Positions 17,605 to 25,833 of a DNA stretch of 49,286 nt are shown piece after piece. This DNA comes from Gemmatimonadota bacterium (GTDB lineage: Bacteria; Gemmatimonadota; Gemmatimonadetes; Gemmatimonadales; GWC2-71-9). Every line of letters begins with the position of its first letter. The first letter of the stretch is position 1. The translations under genes and the position numbers were made by a program. The notes under the pieces are model-generated. The model had not been told where the DNA came from. It did not search any database and saw only the letters and a list, made by a program, of their open reading frames with translations. Where the stretch lies: contig JANYKV010000002.1 of assembly GCA_025358055.1 (NCBI GenBank), forward strand, positions 1-49,286. The letters are read 5' to 3'.

Positions 17605-19098
17605 TCACTCCTTACCGGCGCCGAGCCGGATGCCGAGCTTCGGCCACATGGCGTCCACGGCCGACTTGGTCGCGGCATCCATCGTGATGAGCTCCGGCCA
17701 GGGCCGACTGAACCCTTCCTCCGACCACTTACGCGTCCCATCGATGCCCATTTTACTGCCGTACGTGAACGCGCGACTCGAATGGTCCAGCACATCCACC
17801 GGCCCCATGGTAAACCGCACGTCGCGTTCAGGATCAATGTTGTTGAGGGCGATCCACCAAGCTTCATCAGGGTCTCGGACGTTGACGTGTTTGTCCACGA
17901 TGACGAGCACCTTCGCCAACGACATCAACCCTTGGCCCCAGAGAGCATTCATCACCTTGTAGGCCTGACCCGGATACTGCTTGTCGATCGAGACGAAGAC
18001 GAGGTTGTGGAAAATGCCCGGCGCGGGCATATGATAGTCCACGATCTCGGGCACGGTGAGCTTGAGGAGCGGAAGGAAAATCCGCTCCGTGGCGTGCCCC
18101 AGATAGAAGTCCTCCATCGGTGGACGGCCAACGAGTGTGGCGGGGTAGACCGGCGCGCGGCGCCGGGTCACTGCCGTCACGTGCACCTTCGGATAGTAGT
18201 CAGCCAGGGAATAGAAGCCTGTATGGTCGCCGAACGGTCCTTCCAAGACCAGAGCTTCAGCCGGGTCGATGTAGCCTTCGATGACGAAATCCGCCTCCGC
18301 GGGGACCGCGAGATCACAGGTAACGGCCGGCGCCAACTCTACGGGGCTCTTCCGCAGAAAGCCCGCGAACAGAAACTCATCGATCGTGGGCGGGAGCGGA
18401 GCGGACCCGGAGTAAATGCTGGCCGGATCTCCTCCAAGGGCGATCACCACCGGCATTCGCTCGCCTTTGGCGGCCATCTCACGCCAATGGGCGGCCCCGA
18501 CTTTGTGGCGCTGCCAATGCATCGCGAGGGTATCGGGGCCGAGGACCTGAATCCGGTACATCCCAACGTTTCGAATCCCACGCACCGGATCCTGCGTGAT
18601 CACCATCGGGAGGGTGATGTAACGTCCGCCGTCGCCGGGCCAGGTCGTGAGAAATGGGATCGTGTCGAGGTTCAACTCTCCTTCTCGGGCCACGACCTCT
18701 TGGCAGGGAGGCCGTCCTCCTTTGGTCCGGGGGGGGAACTTGGCCATTTCCGCCAGCTTGGGCAGCATCGCGAGTTTGCCGAATAGCCCCTCGGGGACCT
18801 TCAAGTTGAGCATCTCGCTGATGCGGCCGCCGATATCGTCCAACCGTTCAGTGCCCAACGCGAGGCACATTCGGCGCATGGACCCATATAAGTTGATGGC
18901 CACGGGGTACTCGCTCGGTTGACCATTCGGCAACATCGGCTGCTCGAATAGCAGCGCTGGCCCGCCGCCCGGACTCTTCATCACCCGATCCGCGATCTCG
19001 GCGATCTCGAGATGGGTGTTCACCGGATGAGCGACACGCACGAGCTCACCGCTACGTTCGATTTCGCGGAGAAATTCCCTCAGGTTATCGAGTGCCAT
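17605..19098 (-). CDS. ubiD: UbiD-family prenyl-FMN-dependent decarboxylase (MqnL-like)
   Basis: UbiD enzymes remove aromatic carboxylates using prenylated FMN made by UbiX. The 497-residue protein has the family length and motifs: the INLYGSMRRM segment, the NVGMYRIQV strand, and EGPFGDHTGFYS at 286-297, which includes the catalytic acidic region. Placed with ubiA, ubiX and menG, it is most likely the menaquinone decarboxylase acting on the prenylated naphthoate (MqnL), not a ubiquinone enzyme. It is separated from menG by 18 bases and from ubiA by three, so the order of transcription is menG-ubiD-ubiA-small ORF-ubiX. Confidence 0.93.
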   Translation of the reverse strand: MALDNLREFLREIERSGELVRVAHPVNTHLEIAEIADRVMKSPGGGPALLFEQPMLPNGQPSEYPVAINLYGSMRRMCLALGTERLDDIGGRISEMLNLKVPEGLFGKLAMLPKLAEMAKFPPRTKGGRPPCQEVVAREGELNLDTIPFLTTWPGDGGRYITLPMVITQDPVRGIRNVGMYRIQVLGPDTLAMHWQRHKVGAAHWREMAAKGERMPVVIALGGDPASIYSGSAPLPPTIDEFLFAGFLRKSPVELAPAVTCDLAVPAEADFVIEGYIDPAEALVLEGPFGDHTGFYSLADYYPKVHVTAVTRRRAPVYPATLVGRPPMEDFYLGHATERIFLPLLKLTVPEIVDYHMPAPGIFHNLVFVSIDKQYPGQAYKVMNALWGQGLMSLAKVLVIVDKHVNVRDPDEAWWIALNNIDPERDVRFTMGPVDVLDHSSRAFTYGSKMGIDGTRKWSEEGFSRPWPELITMDAATKSAVDAMWPKLGIRLGAGKE

Positions 19099-19116
19099 GA
19101 CCGTGCCGTTCCCTCC

Positions 19117-19845
19117 TCACTCTTTGGTGCCCGCATGCCAAGCACAGATCCCGCCGAGGAGCGTGCGATGTTCAACGGATGCGAATCCGGCCCGCACCAT
19201 CCGGCGAGCGAGCTCGTCCGGATCGGGAAACGCCAATACGGACTCTGGCAGGTAGGAGTAGGCAGTCGTATGTTTCGAAATGAGGCGTCCGATGAGTGGC
19301 AGCACATGGCGGAAGTAGGCAAAGTATATCGCGCGCATCGGTTGCCAACGAGGAGTCGTAAATTCCAGGATCACCAGACGAGCACTGGGCTTGAGCACGC
19401 GTGCGGCCTCCTTGAGTCCGGCGTCCAGGTCCGTGAGGTTGCGGACGCCGAACCCAACCGTCGCCCCGTCGAACTTAGCGTCACGGAAGGGCAACACGAG
19501 AGCATCGGCGCTGAGAGGAACGACCCGGGGAGACTTCCCGTGACCGCGAAGGAGCATCGGGAGGGCAAAATCCGCCCCGATGACGTGGCCGGTGAACGTG
19601 GGTTGATTGCCCAGAGTCGCGGCTAAGTCCAGGGTCCCGGCACACAGGTCTAAATAGGAGCCGGCAGGCGCCCGTTCCCAGTCCAGCTGGCGAACCGCGA
19701 TCCGGCGCCACCATCGATCGATATTGAGGCTGAGCACATGATTGAGCAGATCGTAGCGCGGCGCGATCGAGGAAAACACCTGCTGCACGTAGGCGCGTTT
19801 CTCAGCCCCTCCGGTGATCGGTAAATCCCTGTCGGTGGCTAACAT
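19117..19845 (-). CDS. menG: Demethylmenaquinone methyltransferase
   Basis: MenG/UbiE methylates demethylmenaquinone with S-adenosylmethionine, the last step of menaquinone synthesis. The 242-residue protein shows the N-terminal family stretch FSSIAPRYDLLNHVLSLNIDRWWRR, given here in parts as FSSIAPRYDLLN and SLNIDRWWRR. It also has a SAM-binding LDLCAGTLDLA and the conserved FGVRNLTD region. It is the first gene of the quinone cluster and is divergent from the ECF sigma gene, with 53 bases between start codons, so both promoters must be in that gap. Confidence 0.93.
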   Translation of the reverse strand: MLATDRDLPITGGAEKRAYVQQVFSSIAPRYDLLNHVLSLNIDRWWRRIAVRQLDWERAPAGSYLDLCAGTLDLAATLGNQPTFTGHVIGADFALPMLLRGHGKSPRVVPLSADALVLPFRDAKFDGATVGFGVRNLTDLDAGLKEAARVLKPSARLVILEFTTPRWQPMRAIYFAYFRHVLPLIGRLISKHTTAYSYLPESVLAFPDPDELARRMVRAGFASVEHRTLLGGICAWHAGTKE

Positions 19846-19898
19846 GGCCGCCCAATGTAGTCCCCCGGAATTCCTCTTCGCAAGCCGAGAGCGCCCAC

Positions 19899-20504
19899 GT
19901 GGCTGAATCTCGCGAGCCCCTCACGGCCCTGACCGACCAGGAAGTGGTGGCACTGGCGTGCCAAGGCATCGAGGCCGCCTACCGGGAATTGATCCGTCGC
20001 TACCAGCGTCCCGTCTTCTCGCTGATCTACCGCATGGTACGAAACCGAGAGCTCGCAGAAGACCTCGCCCAAGAGACCTTCATCAAAGTCTTGAACGCCA
20101 TCGCCAGCTATCGTCCCGAATTCAAATTCTCCTCTTGGGTCTTCAAGATCGCGAACAACGCGGCGATTGATCACCTGCGCCGTCGCGAGCTCGACACCCT
20201 GTCTCTCGACGGCTCACCTCACGCGGAAACACCCGACGCGGTAGAGGCCACGGTGTTGCAGGTGGGTGACCATCAGGAGTCGCCGCTGGAAACGGTGGAA
20301 GCGCGAGAATTGGGCAGTTCGATCGAGGCCGGTATCGCGCAGCTCCGCCCGGAGTATCGAACCTGCATTTTACTCCGACATGTAGAAGGCCGATCGTACG
20401 AAGAAATTGCCGAAATAATGGGCCTACCACTTGGCACCGTGAAGACGTACATCCACCGTGCACGGAATGAACTACGTGTCATTTTGGGACACCTTCGCGC
20501 CTGA
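19899..20504 (+). CDS. ECF-type RNA polymerase sigma factor
   Basis: This 201-residue sigma factor starts at GTG. Region 2 (about 24-95) includes the RNRELAEDLAQETFIKVL helix and the -10 reading segment FSSWVFKIANNAAIDHLRR. A short acidic linker follows, then region 4 (about 142-195) with YRTCILLRHVEGRSYEEIA and the recognition helix LPLGTVKTYIHRARNEL. This is the RpoE/SigW group layout. The next gene encodes a zinc anti-sigma protein, the usual partner. The two genes after that are envelope proteins, so the regulon is probably an envelope-stress one. The gene is divergent from menG. Confidence 0.95.
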   Translation: MAESREPLTALTDQEVVALACQGIEAAYRELIRRYQRPVFSLIYRMVRNRELAEDLAQETFIKVLNAIASYRPEFKFSSWVFKIANNAAIDHLRRRELDTLSLDGSPHAETPDAVEATVLQVGDHQESPLETVEARELGSSIEAGIAQLRPEYRTCILLRHVEGRSYEEIAEIMGLPLGTVKTYIHRARNELRVILGHLRA

Positions 20505-20540
20505 AACATTCGCAGTTACGCCTACGTACGAGGACCACGT

Positions 20541-21146
20541 ATGAAACCTTCGCCTTCTGACCACTGGTCGTTCGACGACTACGACGATTACGAGAGTGGG
20601 CAACTCTCCCCAACAGCAAGGTTTCATTTCGAGACGTGCGAGCGGTGCCGATCCGCAGCCACAGCGGATCTCGACCTCCGGAAAGCGCTCACCACCCTTG
20701 AGACGTGGACTCCCGCCGCGTCCTTTGAATCACGAGTCATGGCACGAGTGGCCCTCCAGCCCGCCAGCTCTACGGAGCCAGCCACCCGCACCGGACAGCG
20801 CTTCGTCGTCAGCCGACGAACCCTGGCTTGGGCCGCAAGCATCGCAATCGTCGTGGTGGGTTCAGCGACGGCCAGCGTGCTGTGGTCCCTCCAGCATCAA
20901 GCTTTGGTGACCGGTTGGGCCAAGCTGCTGATGAGCGAGAGTAGCCGGCTGGTTTGGCTTGGGCTGCAGACGGCGACCGCGAACATCACAGAGCAACCTT
21001 GGTACGCGGGGCTTCGAACGGTGTGGGGCACCTCAACGAGGCTCGCACTGGTCCTGGCAGCGAGCATGGTCGCTTACACCGGCGGAGTCGTCATGATGCG
21101 TCGACTCCTCGCGGCACCCGCACCGACCTCGGCCAATGCGCACTAG
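20541..21146 (+). CDS. Zinc-type membrane anti-sigma factor
   Basis: This 201-residue protein carries H29, C33 and C36 in an HxxxCxxC arrangement, the ZAS anti-sigma motif, within a short acidic N-terminal domain. Two hydrophobic segments follow (about 93-115 and 171-192), so the zinc domain is cytoplasmic if the protein inserts as expected. It should hold the upstream ECF sigma factor inactive until an envelope signal releases it. The sigma stop is 36 bases upstream, and this gene overlaps the next by 11 bases, which binds it into a four-gene unit. The loop between the two membrane segments is about 55 residues and could sense the signal. Confidence 0.85.
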   Translation: MKPSPSDHWSFDDYDDYESGQLSPTARFHFETCERCRSAATADLDLRKALTTLETWTPAASFESRVMARVALQPASSTEPATRTGQRFVVSRRTLAWAASIAIVVVGSATASVLWSLQHQALVTGWAKLLMSESSRLVWLGLQTATANITEQPWYAGLRTVWGTSTRLALVLAASMVAYTGGVVMMRRLLAAPAPTSANAH

Positions 21147-22338
21147 TACGCTCGGCTCCGTGGCGGTAGCGGCACTCCCGCTCTTGGGACTGACCGCACC
21201 CAATGTTCTGCTCGCGGCGTCCTTCGTCATCAGCCCACCCGCTCCCTCGCAGGATGCTCAGACCAAACCCTCAGATCAAACGATCGACCTCCGCGCACTC
21301 GGCGACCCGCTTTCCTTGGAGGACCGTCTACGCCGGGCCATTCAGGGATCCCGTCAGCCGAAGATTTCTTTGAAGGAAGGTCAGGCTCATTTGGGCGCAT
21401 TCCGGATCGACGGTGGCCAGACACTCGCCGGTCCGGTCCTCGTGGTTCGGGGAAGAACCGATGTGTACGGCCTAGTCCACGGTAACGTCGTCGCGGTTGA
21501 CGGGGACATTGTGCTTCATCGCGGTGGGCGGGTCGAGGGAGACGTGGTCGCCTTCGGCGGTCACGTAAAGGATGACGGCGGAATGATCACCGGCAATGCG
21601 AGCGAGTATGGCCAATCCCTCCCATCTTCTTCCGCCGAAGCAACGATCGCACCGCTCACGGCCACCTTCCACCGCATTGCGGGCCTGCTGGGCATTTTCT
21701 GCACTCTCGCTGTACTCGGGTTCGGCGTCGTCACGTTCGGACGGACCCACCTCGATATCGTCAGCGATACCGTGACACAATCCCTTCTCCGATCCTTTGT
21801 GGTCGGCGTCCTGGGCCAGGTCCTCTTGCTTCCCACGTTCGCGGCGCTCACGGTCGGGCTCGTTTTGAGCGTGGTCGGAATACTCCTGTTGCCCTTCGCT
21901 CTCATTGCTCTGGGTCTCGTCGTGCTGGTCGGATCTCTCGGTGGGCTGATTGCAGTGACCCACGCCATGGGAGAGTTCCAAGCCCGCCGCCGGATGGCGG
22001 CCGGTATTCGAGTTGGCACCACCAACAGCTACGGCTACCTCCTGCTCGGCCTGGGTGGGTTCTTTTCCGTCTGGCTGGCTTGGGCGCTTCTCGGATGGGT
22101 GCCTATCGCAGGGGGGTTGATGTGGGGCGCCGCGAGTCTTGCCACCTGGCTGCTCACCACCATCGGGATGGGCGCGATGTTGCTGAGTCGCGCGGGCATT
22201 CGGCCGAATTTCAGCGGCCGATACCTTCCACAAGAGGCGCTCACCGACGAGTACTTGTGGGCAACACCCCGGTTCGGTGTCCCCGCGGTCAGCCGGGGGA
22301 CGGCACCTCAGGCAAGCCGTCGCGATCGTGAACGCTAA
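21136..22338 (+). CDS. Membrane protein with bactofilin-like polymer-forming segment
   Basis: The 400-residue product has an N-terminal signal or anchor segment. A short repeat region at about 95-155 (VYGLVHGNVVAVDGDIV then GGRVEGDVVAFGGHV) resembles the polymer-forming fold of bactofilins. The C-terminal half has about five to six hydrophobic helices (180-375). The combination is common in proteins co-located with ECF sigma/anti-sigma pairs, and its function is not established. It overlaps the anti-sigma gene by 11 bases and the following gene by about 11, so it is translated as part of the sigma operon. It may help remodel or monitor the membrane under stress. Confidence 0.75.
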   Translation: MRTSTLGSVAVAALPLLGLTAPNVLLAASFVISPPAPSQDAQTKPSDQTIDLRALGDPLSLEDRLRRAIQGSRQPKISLKEGQAHLGAFRIDGGQTLAGPVLVVRGRTDVYGLVHGNVVAVDGDIVLHRGGRVEGDVVAFGGHVKDDGGMITGNASEYGQSLPSSSAEATIAPLTATFHRIAGLLGIFCTLAVLGFGVVTFGRTHLDIVSDTVTQSLLRSFVVGVLGQVLLLPTFAALTVGLVLSVVGILLLPFALIALGLVVLVGSLGGLIAVTHAMGEFQARRRMAAGIRVGTTNSYGYLLLGLGGFFSVWLAWALLGWVPIAGGLMWGAASLATWLLTTIGMGAMLLSRAGIRPNFSGRYLPQEALTDEYLWATPRFGVPAVSRGTAPQASRRDRER

Positions 22339-23176
22339 ACTGCTTACGTGCACGGCCCTTCTATTCGGTGGTGCTACCAGCGCTTGGGCCCAGGCAATGC
22401 GCGACTTCGCCACCTCCCGATCGGTGCAGGGCGACCGGAAGGCCACCGCGACCATTGAGTTCGGCGCGGGCCGGGTGACGCTCCGTCGCGGTCCAGGCGC
22501 CACGCTGTACCACATGCAGCTCCGGTACGATACCGAGCGATTCCGCCCGCTGTCCGAATACACCGAAGCATCCCATTCGGTGCGCCTTGGCATCTCCTCC
22601 ATCGGCAGAACCGGGGTTCGAGTACACGGCCGCGAGCACCTCGCCCAAGACGCGACAGTGCTGCTCTCCCCGGCTGTGATCTTCGCGTTGGATGCGAGTC
22701 TCGGAGCCGCCGAGGGCGACCTGGATCTTGGAGGGCTCGCGCTTTCCAGTCTCGAAATCAACAACGGGGCGAGCCGAACGGTCGTGCGGTGGAGAGAGCC
22801 CAATCGAACTGAGTGCGGGTTGGCCAAGTTCAGTTCCGGGGCCGCGGAGCTCATCGTGGAACAGCTGGGTAACAGCAGATGCCGGGAGTTTCAATTCGAC
22901 GGAGGCGTTGGCAGCATCCTCCTGGACTGGACCGGGGAATGGTCGAGCGATGCCAAGGCCAGACTCCATATGGCGCTCGGGGGGCTGACACTCCGGCTTC
23001 CCAAGAACCTCGGGGTCCGACTCGAGGTAGAGCGCTTTCTTTCTCAACTCGACCTACCTGGATTCACCAAGGATGAGAATGGCGCCTACGTCTCAGCCGG
23101 CTATACCGGCGCGAGTCATCACTTGAGCATTGCCCTCAGTGCGGCATTGGGAGACGTCAAGGTGGAGTGGAAGTAG
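22328..23176 (+). CDS. Secreted LiaF/toast-rack-like envelope protein
   Basis: I start this 282-residue protein at GTG 22328, which overlaps the end of the previous gene and yields a proper signal peptide ending SAWAQ. An earlier start at 22277 gives a charged leader instead. The mature part is beta-rich. Its last 70 residues (LGGLTLRLPKNLGVRLEVE, then LSIALSAALGDVKVEW) look like the C-terminal domain of LiaF-type or toast-rack proteins, which have a stacked beta-sheet fold and often occur with envelope-stress regulators. It ends the sigma operon, 41 bases before metZ. Confidence 0.7.
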   Translation: MNAKLLTCTALLFGGATSAWAQAMRDFATSRSVQGDRKATATIEFGAGRVTLRRGPGATLYHMQLRYDTERFRPLSEYTEASHSVRLGISSIGRTGVRVHGREHLAQDATVLLSPAVIFALDASLGAAEGDLDLGGLALSSLEINNGASRTVVRWREPNRTECGLAKFSSGAAELIVEQLGNSRCREFQFDGGVGSILLDWTGEWSSDAKARLHMALGGLTLRLPKNLGVRLEVERFLSQLDLPGFTKDENGAYVSAGYTGASHHLSIALSAALGDVKVEWK

Positions 23177-23217
23177 GATCCCCTAGTCCTGAGTCCCCGG
23201 CCTCGATAATATCCCGC

Positions 23218-24399
23218 ATGACCGAATCCGACGCGCATTTTGAAACCCTCGCTATCCGGACCCAAACACCGCAAACAGGCGAGCGGGAGCATTCCACTCC
23301 GATGTACCTCACGTCGAGTTTTGTATTCGACGACGCGGAACAGGCCCGAGCTCTGTTCGCCGATGAGATCAGCGGGAACATCTACACCCGGTACTCCAAT
23401 CCGACCGTGGACGAGTTCGTAAAGAAGATGTGCTTGCTGGAGGGCGCGGAGGACGGGATTGCGACCGCATCGGGAATGGCTGCGGTATTTGCATCCATGG
23501 CCGGTCTGCTGCAGGCCGGCGATCACATCCTGGCGTCTCGGGCGTTGTTCGGCTCCACTCACCAGATCCTGACCAAGCTTTTTCCGAAGTGGGGCATTCG
23601 GCATACGTACGTGGACACCGGCACGCCGGACGAGTGGGAACGGGCAATCGAGCCGACCACCAAGCTGGTGTTCGTGGAGACTCCATCAAATCCCGGGTTG
23701 GAGTTGATCGATCTGGAATGGCTGGGCGGACTCTGTAAGCGCCGACAGTTGCGGCTCGTGGTGGACAACTGTTTTGCCACGCCGTACCTGCAGAAGCCGA
23801 TCCCACTCGGCGCCGACTTGGTGGTCCATTCCGCGACGAAGTTTCTCGATGGGCAGGGTCGGACGCTGGGCGGGGTGATCGTCGGCAGAAAAGACCTTGT
23901 CGCCGACATCCGATTCTTCGCCCGGCATACCGGTCCCTCGCTATCGCCGTTCAACGCGTGGATTCTTTCGAAGAGCCTCGAAACGCTCGCCGTTCGCATG
24001 GAGCGGCACTGCGACAACGCGCTCAGGATCGCCGAGCACTTTGCGAACCATTCGGCGTTGGAGGAGGTCCGCTATCCGTTTCTTGCGAATCACCCTCAAC
24101 AGTCAATCGCGAAGCGCCAAATGCGATTCGGCGGCGGGATCGTGGTGTTGGTGGTGAAGGGTGGACTCCCGCGGGCGTGTCGATTCCTCGACTCGGTCCA
24201 GCTCCTCTCTCATAGCCCGAATCTCGGGGACACCCGAAGCATTGTGACGCATCCGACGTCCACCACCCATTCCAAGTTGAGCGAGGAAGATCGTCAGCGG
24301 GTGGGTATCGTTCCCGGACTGATTCGAGTATCCGTCGGGCTCGAACACGTTGACGATGTGATTGCAGACTTGGAACAGGCTCTGGAACGCAGTGAGTAG
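23218..24399 (+). CDS. metZ: O-succinylhomoserine sulfhydrylase-like enzyme
   Basis: MetZ condenses O-succinylhomoserine with sulfide to give homocysteine, the direct route to methionine. The 393-residue PLP enzyme begins MTESDAHFETLAIRTQ; the Schiff-base lysine is K208 in HSATKFLDGQGR and the pyridine-contacting aspartate is D183 in VVDNCFATP. The FLDGQGR variant after the lysine is typical of sulfhydrylases rather than cystathionine synthases. An in-frame ATG at 23167 lies inside the previous gene and is unlikely. The genome thus has both a MetB/C-type and a MetZ-type enzyme. It converges on mrp with only four bases between stops. Confidence 0.88.
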   Translation: MTESDAHFETLAIRTQTPQTGEREHSTPMYLTSSFVFDDAEQARALFADEISGNIYTRYSNPTVDEFVKKMCLLEGAEDGIATASGMAAVFASMAGLLQAGDHILASRALFGSTHQILTKLFPKWGIRHTYVDTGTPDEWERAIEPTTKLVFVETPSNPGLELIDLEWLGGLCKRRQLRLVVDNCFATPYLQKPIPLGADLVVHSATKFLDGQGRTLGGVIVGRKDLVADIRFFARHTGPSLSPFNAWILSKSLETLAVRMERHCDNALRIAEHFANHSALEEVRYPFLANHPQQSIAKRQMRFGGGIVVLVVKGGLPRACRFLDSVQLLSHSPNLGDTRSIVTHPTSTTHSKLSEEDRQRVGIVPGLIRVSVGLEHVDDVIADLEQALERSE

Positions 24400-24403
24400 C
24401 TGC

Positions 24404-25519
24404 TCAGCCTTGGAGGATCGGGAGAGCCACACTGCGTTTGGCCGCGCTCTGGTGGAGCGTGACTGCGGCTTGGCGGAGGGCAACGGCCGCGGGACTGGTC
24501 GGTGACGCGATAATGATCGGCTGCCCGTGGTCGGCCAACTCCGCCAGGTCGGGTTGGAGCGGTATCTTCGCGAGGAGTGGCGCGCCGATTTCCGCAGACA
24601 ACCGTGCGCCACCACCTTCCGAGAACAAATTCCAGTGCTTCCCGGTTTCCGGATCGGTAAAGCCGCTCATATTCTCCACAATGCCGAAGACGGGGACATT
24701 GACCTTCTCGAACATCTTTGCGCCGCGCAGCGCATCGCCCACCGCCATCTCTTGCGGCGTCGTGACGATCACCGCACCCGCGACCTGAATCGACTGGACG
24801 AGCGAGAGCTGAGCATCACCGGTTCCCGGCGGCATATCGACGATGAAGTAGTCGAGATCTCCCCAGTTCACATCGCGCAGAAACTGCTGGATGATTTTCA
24901 TGATGATCGGACCGCGCCAGATGGCCGGCGCGTCGCGATCGATCAAAAACCCGAGCGACATGAGCTTGACGCCATGGGCCTCGATCGGTTGCATCTTCCC
25001 GCCGGTCACTGGAGGCTTTTCGAAGATGCCGAACATACGGGGGATATTTGGTCCGTACACGTCGGCATCCATGACCCCCACCCGATGGCCCAAGTGCACC
25101 AGAGCAATGGCCAGGTTGGCAGCGACGGTGGACTTCCCCACCCCACCTTTCCCGGAGGAGACGGCGATCACTCGACCGAGTTTGGGAAATTCAGTAGGGG
25201 TTGGTGCGGGGACGGACCCCGCCGATTGGGGGACAGGGGCCGGTGGCCCGTGGCTGGATTTGGCCGGGCCGGCCGGATCAACGACGGTGATCTTGACCCC
25301 ATCCGGGTTCACGCCGTCGAGCGCCTTCACCGCGTTCCGGGCTTCGCGAACCAGCGTGGCAGGGTCTTCCCGGGCCAGAAGAAAAGTGAAGGCAATCCGG
25401 CCATCGGTTTCGACCATGAGGTCTCGAATCATCCCCGCCGACAAGAGATCGTTTTCGAGGCGAGGATTCCGGATGCGGGCGAGCGCCGCGGTCACCCGGT
25501 CCTGAAGACTGTCTGACAA
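24404..25519 (-). CDS. mrp: Mrp/ApbC-type P-loop ATPase lacking all cysteines
   Basis: Mrp/ApbC proteins bind and transfer Fe-S clusters in an ATP-dependent way. This 371-residue member has an N-terminal MIP18 (DUF59) domain (1-80), a Pro-rich linker (85-110), the deviant Walker A SSGKGGVGKST at 121-131, and a switch region DMPPGTGD. In the family a CxxC at the position of residues 287-293 binds the bridging cluster. Here the sequence is SGFTDPETGKHWNLF, and the whole protein contains no Cys. It is encoded just after a NifU-type scaffold gene (14 bases), which keeps its CxxC. It may therefore act as an ATPase partner without itself holding a cluster, which is an inference. Confidence 0.93.
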   Translation of the reverse strand: MSDSLQDRVTAALARIRNPRLENDLLSAGMIRDLMVETDGRIAFTFLLAREDPATLVREARNAVKALDGVNPDGVKITVVDPAGPAKSSHGPPAPVPQSAGSVPAPTPTEFPKLGRVIAVSSGKGGVGKSTVAANLAIALVHLGHRVGVMDADVYGPNIPRMFGIFEKPPVTGGKMQPIEAHGVKLMSLGFLIDRDAPAIWRGPIIMKIIQQFLRDVNWGDLDYFIVDMPPGTGDAQLSLVQSIQVAGAVIVTTPQEMAVGDALRGAKMFEKVNVPVFGIVENMSGFTDPETGKHWNLFSEGGGARLSAEIGAPLLAKIPLQPDLAELADHGQPIIIASPTSPAAVALRQAAVTLHQSAAKRSVALPILQG

Positions 25520-25533
25520 TCAGAACTCCTTCA

Positions 25534-25767
25534 CTAGACGGCCTCAACCTGTTTCACTTCGGGCACGGACTCTCGAAGCCGGGCTTCGATGCCGAGCCGG
25601 AGCGTTTGCGTTGAGGCGGAGCATCCCTGGCACGTCCCACCAAGTCGGACCAGCAGTGTCCCATCGGAGGGATCGAAATCCACGATTTCAACACTCCCCC
25701 GATGGGAAGCAATGTAGGGCCGCAGCGTGTCCAAGGTGCGCTCAATGTGATCCAGAATATCCATCAT
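25534..25767 (-). CDS. NifU C-terminal-domain Fe-S scaffold protein
   Basis: This is a complete 77-residue protein that corresponds to the C-terminal domain of NifU (Nfu). The cluster-binding pair is C46 and C49 in GGTCQGCSAS, followed by a helix and a short acidic tail. Such proteins hold a [4Fe-4S] cluster between two subunits and pass it to target enzymes. It lies 14 bases upstream of mrp and 66 bases downstream of the DHH gene on the same strand. A Met-Met start leaves one residue of uncertainty. The pairing with the Cys-less Mrp suggests that cluster transfer is divided between the two proteins. Confidence 0.92.
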   Translation of the reverse strand: MMDILDHIERTLDTLRPYIASHRGSVEIVDFDPSDGTLLVRLGGTCQGCSASTQTLRLGIEARLRESVPEVKQVEAV

Positions 25768-25833
25768 GACCCTACCATCATTCGAGCAGGAATCAACGTT
25801 GTTTGCGGCAATATACCGGAGGGGCGAGGAGGG

